Source: CAYSBK01 sp964429265 (GTDB taxonomy: Bacteria > Planctomycetota > Phycisphaerae > Sedimentisphaerales > Anaerobacaceae). Taken from it: a DNA stretch of 22,646 nt. Under the pieces are notes generated by a model that did no database searches, was not told where the DNA came from, and saw only the letters and a list, made by a program, of their open reading frames with translations. This document shows positions 21,815 to 22,646 of the stretch, piece after piece. A program made the translations under genes and the position numbers. Numbering within the stretch: the first letter of the stretch is position 1; each line of letters starts with the position of its first letter. The DNA lies in assembly GCA_964429265.1 (NCBI GenBank), contig CAYSBK010000023.1:1-22646 (forward strand), written 5' to 3'.

Positions 21815-22646
21815 TTACATCGGCATCTTTCCCTTTTGCCTTGCCAGCAGAATTTTTCCGGTTTTTATGTATCCTGTAAGTTCAATGTTTGCGGGGCAGA
21901 CGTAACTGCAGCAGCCGCACTCGATGCACCCGCTGATATAGTAATCCTGGGCCAGGTCCAGATAATTGTACCTGACCGCGTGAGCTATTCTGGTGGGGTT
22001 GAGATTTTCGGGGCAGACCTCAATGCAGCGTCCGCAGCGGATGCAGGGCGTGCGGCGTCCCTTGGCCTTGGCGGAGCCTATCTGGTGGGCCGTCAGGACC
22101 GTTACGGCGCCGGTGGTCTTGGTTATCGGCGTGGTCAGGTCCCCGATGGCGATGCCCATCATCGGTCCGCCGAGTATGACCTTCGTGGCCTTCTGCGTTG
22201 CCGAGCCGCAGAACTCGATCAGTTCGCCGACCGTTGTGCCGACGGGCACATAATAATTGCCGGGGTTTTGTATGGGTTCTCCGGTGACGGTGACGACCCT
22301 GTGGGTCAGCGGCCTGCCCAGCACGACCGCTTCGGCAATCGCGGCGGTGGTCGCCATATTCAGCACGAGAACCCCTATCATAGGCGGGATGCCGCCGGTC
22401 GGGACGGTTTTGCCGAGAACCGCCCTTATGAGCTGTCTTTCGCCGCCCTGTGGGTACTTGGTGCGGACGACGGCGATTTGTATGTTTTTGGTGTCGGAGT
22501 GTTTCGACAATGCCGAACGAAAGGCCTCGACGGCTGCGGGCTTGTTGTCCTCGATGCCTATGAATACGCGGGAGGCGCCGGAGGCCCTTCTCGCCAGTTT
22601 TATCCCGGCGATAATCTGGCTGGTCCACTCGAGCATTATGCGGTAA
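21815..22646 (-). CDS. rnfC: Rnf complex subunit RnfC, N-terminus off the window
   Basis: RnfC is the peripheral NADH/NAD+-interacting subunit. About 277 C-terminal residues are present; the frame stays open to the right edge, so the N-terminal part lies outside. The visible part begins in the middle of the flavin/NAD-binding region (EWTSQIIAGIKLA). It contains an SLBB-type segment (NPGNYYVPVGTTVGELIEFC) and two ferredoxin-like clusters, CIRCGRCIEVCP and CIECGCCSYVCP. An ATG at 22636 exists, but starting there would remove a conserved region, so the gene is treated as cut rather than short. It is the first rnf gene seen in the operon, 35 bases upstream of rnfD. Confidence 0.95.
   Translation of the reverse strand, partial: YRIMLEWTSQIIAGIKLARRASGASRVFIGIEDNKPAAVEAFRSALSKHSDTKNIQIAVVRTKYPQGGERQLIRAVLGKTVPTGGIPPMIGVLVLNMATTAAIAEAVVLGRPLTHRVVTVTGEPIQNPGNYYVPVGTTVGELIEFCGSATQKATKVILGGPMMGIAIGDLTTPITKTTGAVTVLTAHQIGSAKAKGRRTPCIRCGRCIEVCPENLNPTRIAHAVRYNYLDLAQDYYISGCIECGCCSYVCPANIELTGYIKTGKILLARQKGKMPM

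Noticed and set aside
22634..22636. ATG at 22636 as the true start of a short RnfC
   Set aside because: The frame is open to the window edge and the residues lost would include conserved RnfC regions; the gene is best read as truncated by the window.

Overview
The window is a GC-rich bacterial chromosome segment. It holds 22 protein-coding genes, one of them cut by the right edge, and no rRNA, tRNA, CRISPR array, insertion sequence or prophage that I can see. Gene content and style suggest a planctomycete, plausibly class Phycisphaerae: a nusA-infB-rbfA cluster without rimP or truB, a very long proline/lysine-rich IF2 linker, a membrane protein with a spermidine-synthase-like core, a stand-alone EF-Tu-domain-2-like protein, and a complete Rnf complex with ApbE. 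That placement is inference from gene content, since no marker could be compared with a database.

Layout. 1-1088 (+): the possible tail of an upstream gene, then ispA (farnesyl diphosphate synthase). 1109-7152 (-): an operon, read leftward, of nusA, infB, rbfA, an endonuclease III-like protein lacking its catalytic residues, and hisG. 7183-7491 (-): what looks like a structured leader RNA for this operon, with a promoter, three hairpins (one with a GNRA tetraloop), a possible closing helix, and a textbook intrinsic terminator just before nusA. 7655-8359 (-): a membrane-anchored protein of unknown function, divergent from the overlapping pair pyrF-murD (8484-10840, +). 10873-11544 (-): a DJ-1/PfpI-family protein with a Tat-like signal. 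11884-13711 (+): a PilZ protein, then the cobO-ispD pair. 13836-16271 (+): an 811-residue membrane protein with a methyltransferase-like core. 16486-16740 (-): the small EF-Tu-domain-2-like protein. 16968-18032 (+): apbE, convergent with the rnfCDGEAB operon (18047-22646, -).

How the genes work together. The Rnf genes encode an ion-pumping ferredoxin:NAD+ oxidoreductase, and ApbE is expected to attach FMN to RnfG and RnfD. RnfG has the usual flavinylation motif, but RnfD has SRQT where SGAT is expected. ispD and ispA are an early step and the chain-elongation step of isoprenoid synthesis. nusA, infB and rbfA couple transcription, translation initiation and 30S maturation. The remaining genes (hisG, pyrF, murD, cobO) are housekeeping biosynthesis.

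The best candidate for something undescribed is the nusA leader RNA. The dead glycosylase-like protein in the same operon, the odd RnfD motif and the degenerate spermidine-synthase-like core come next.
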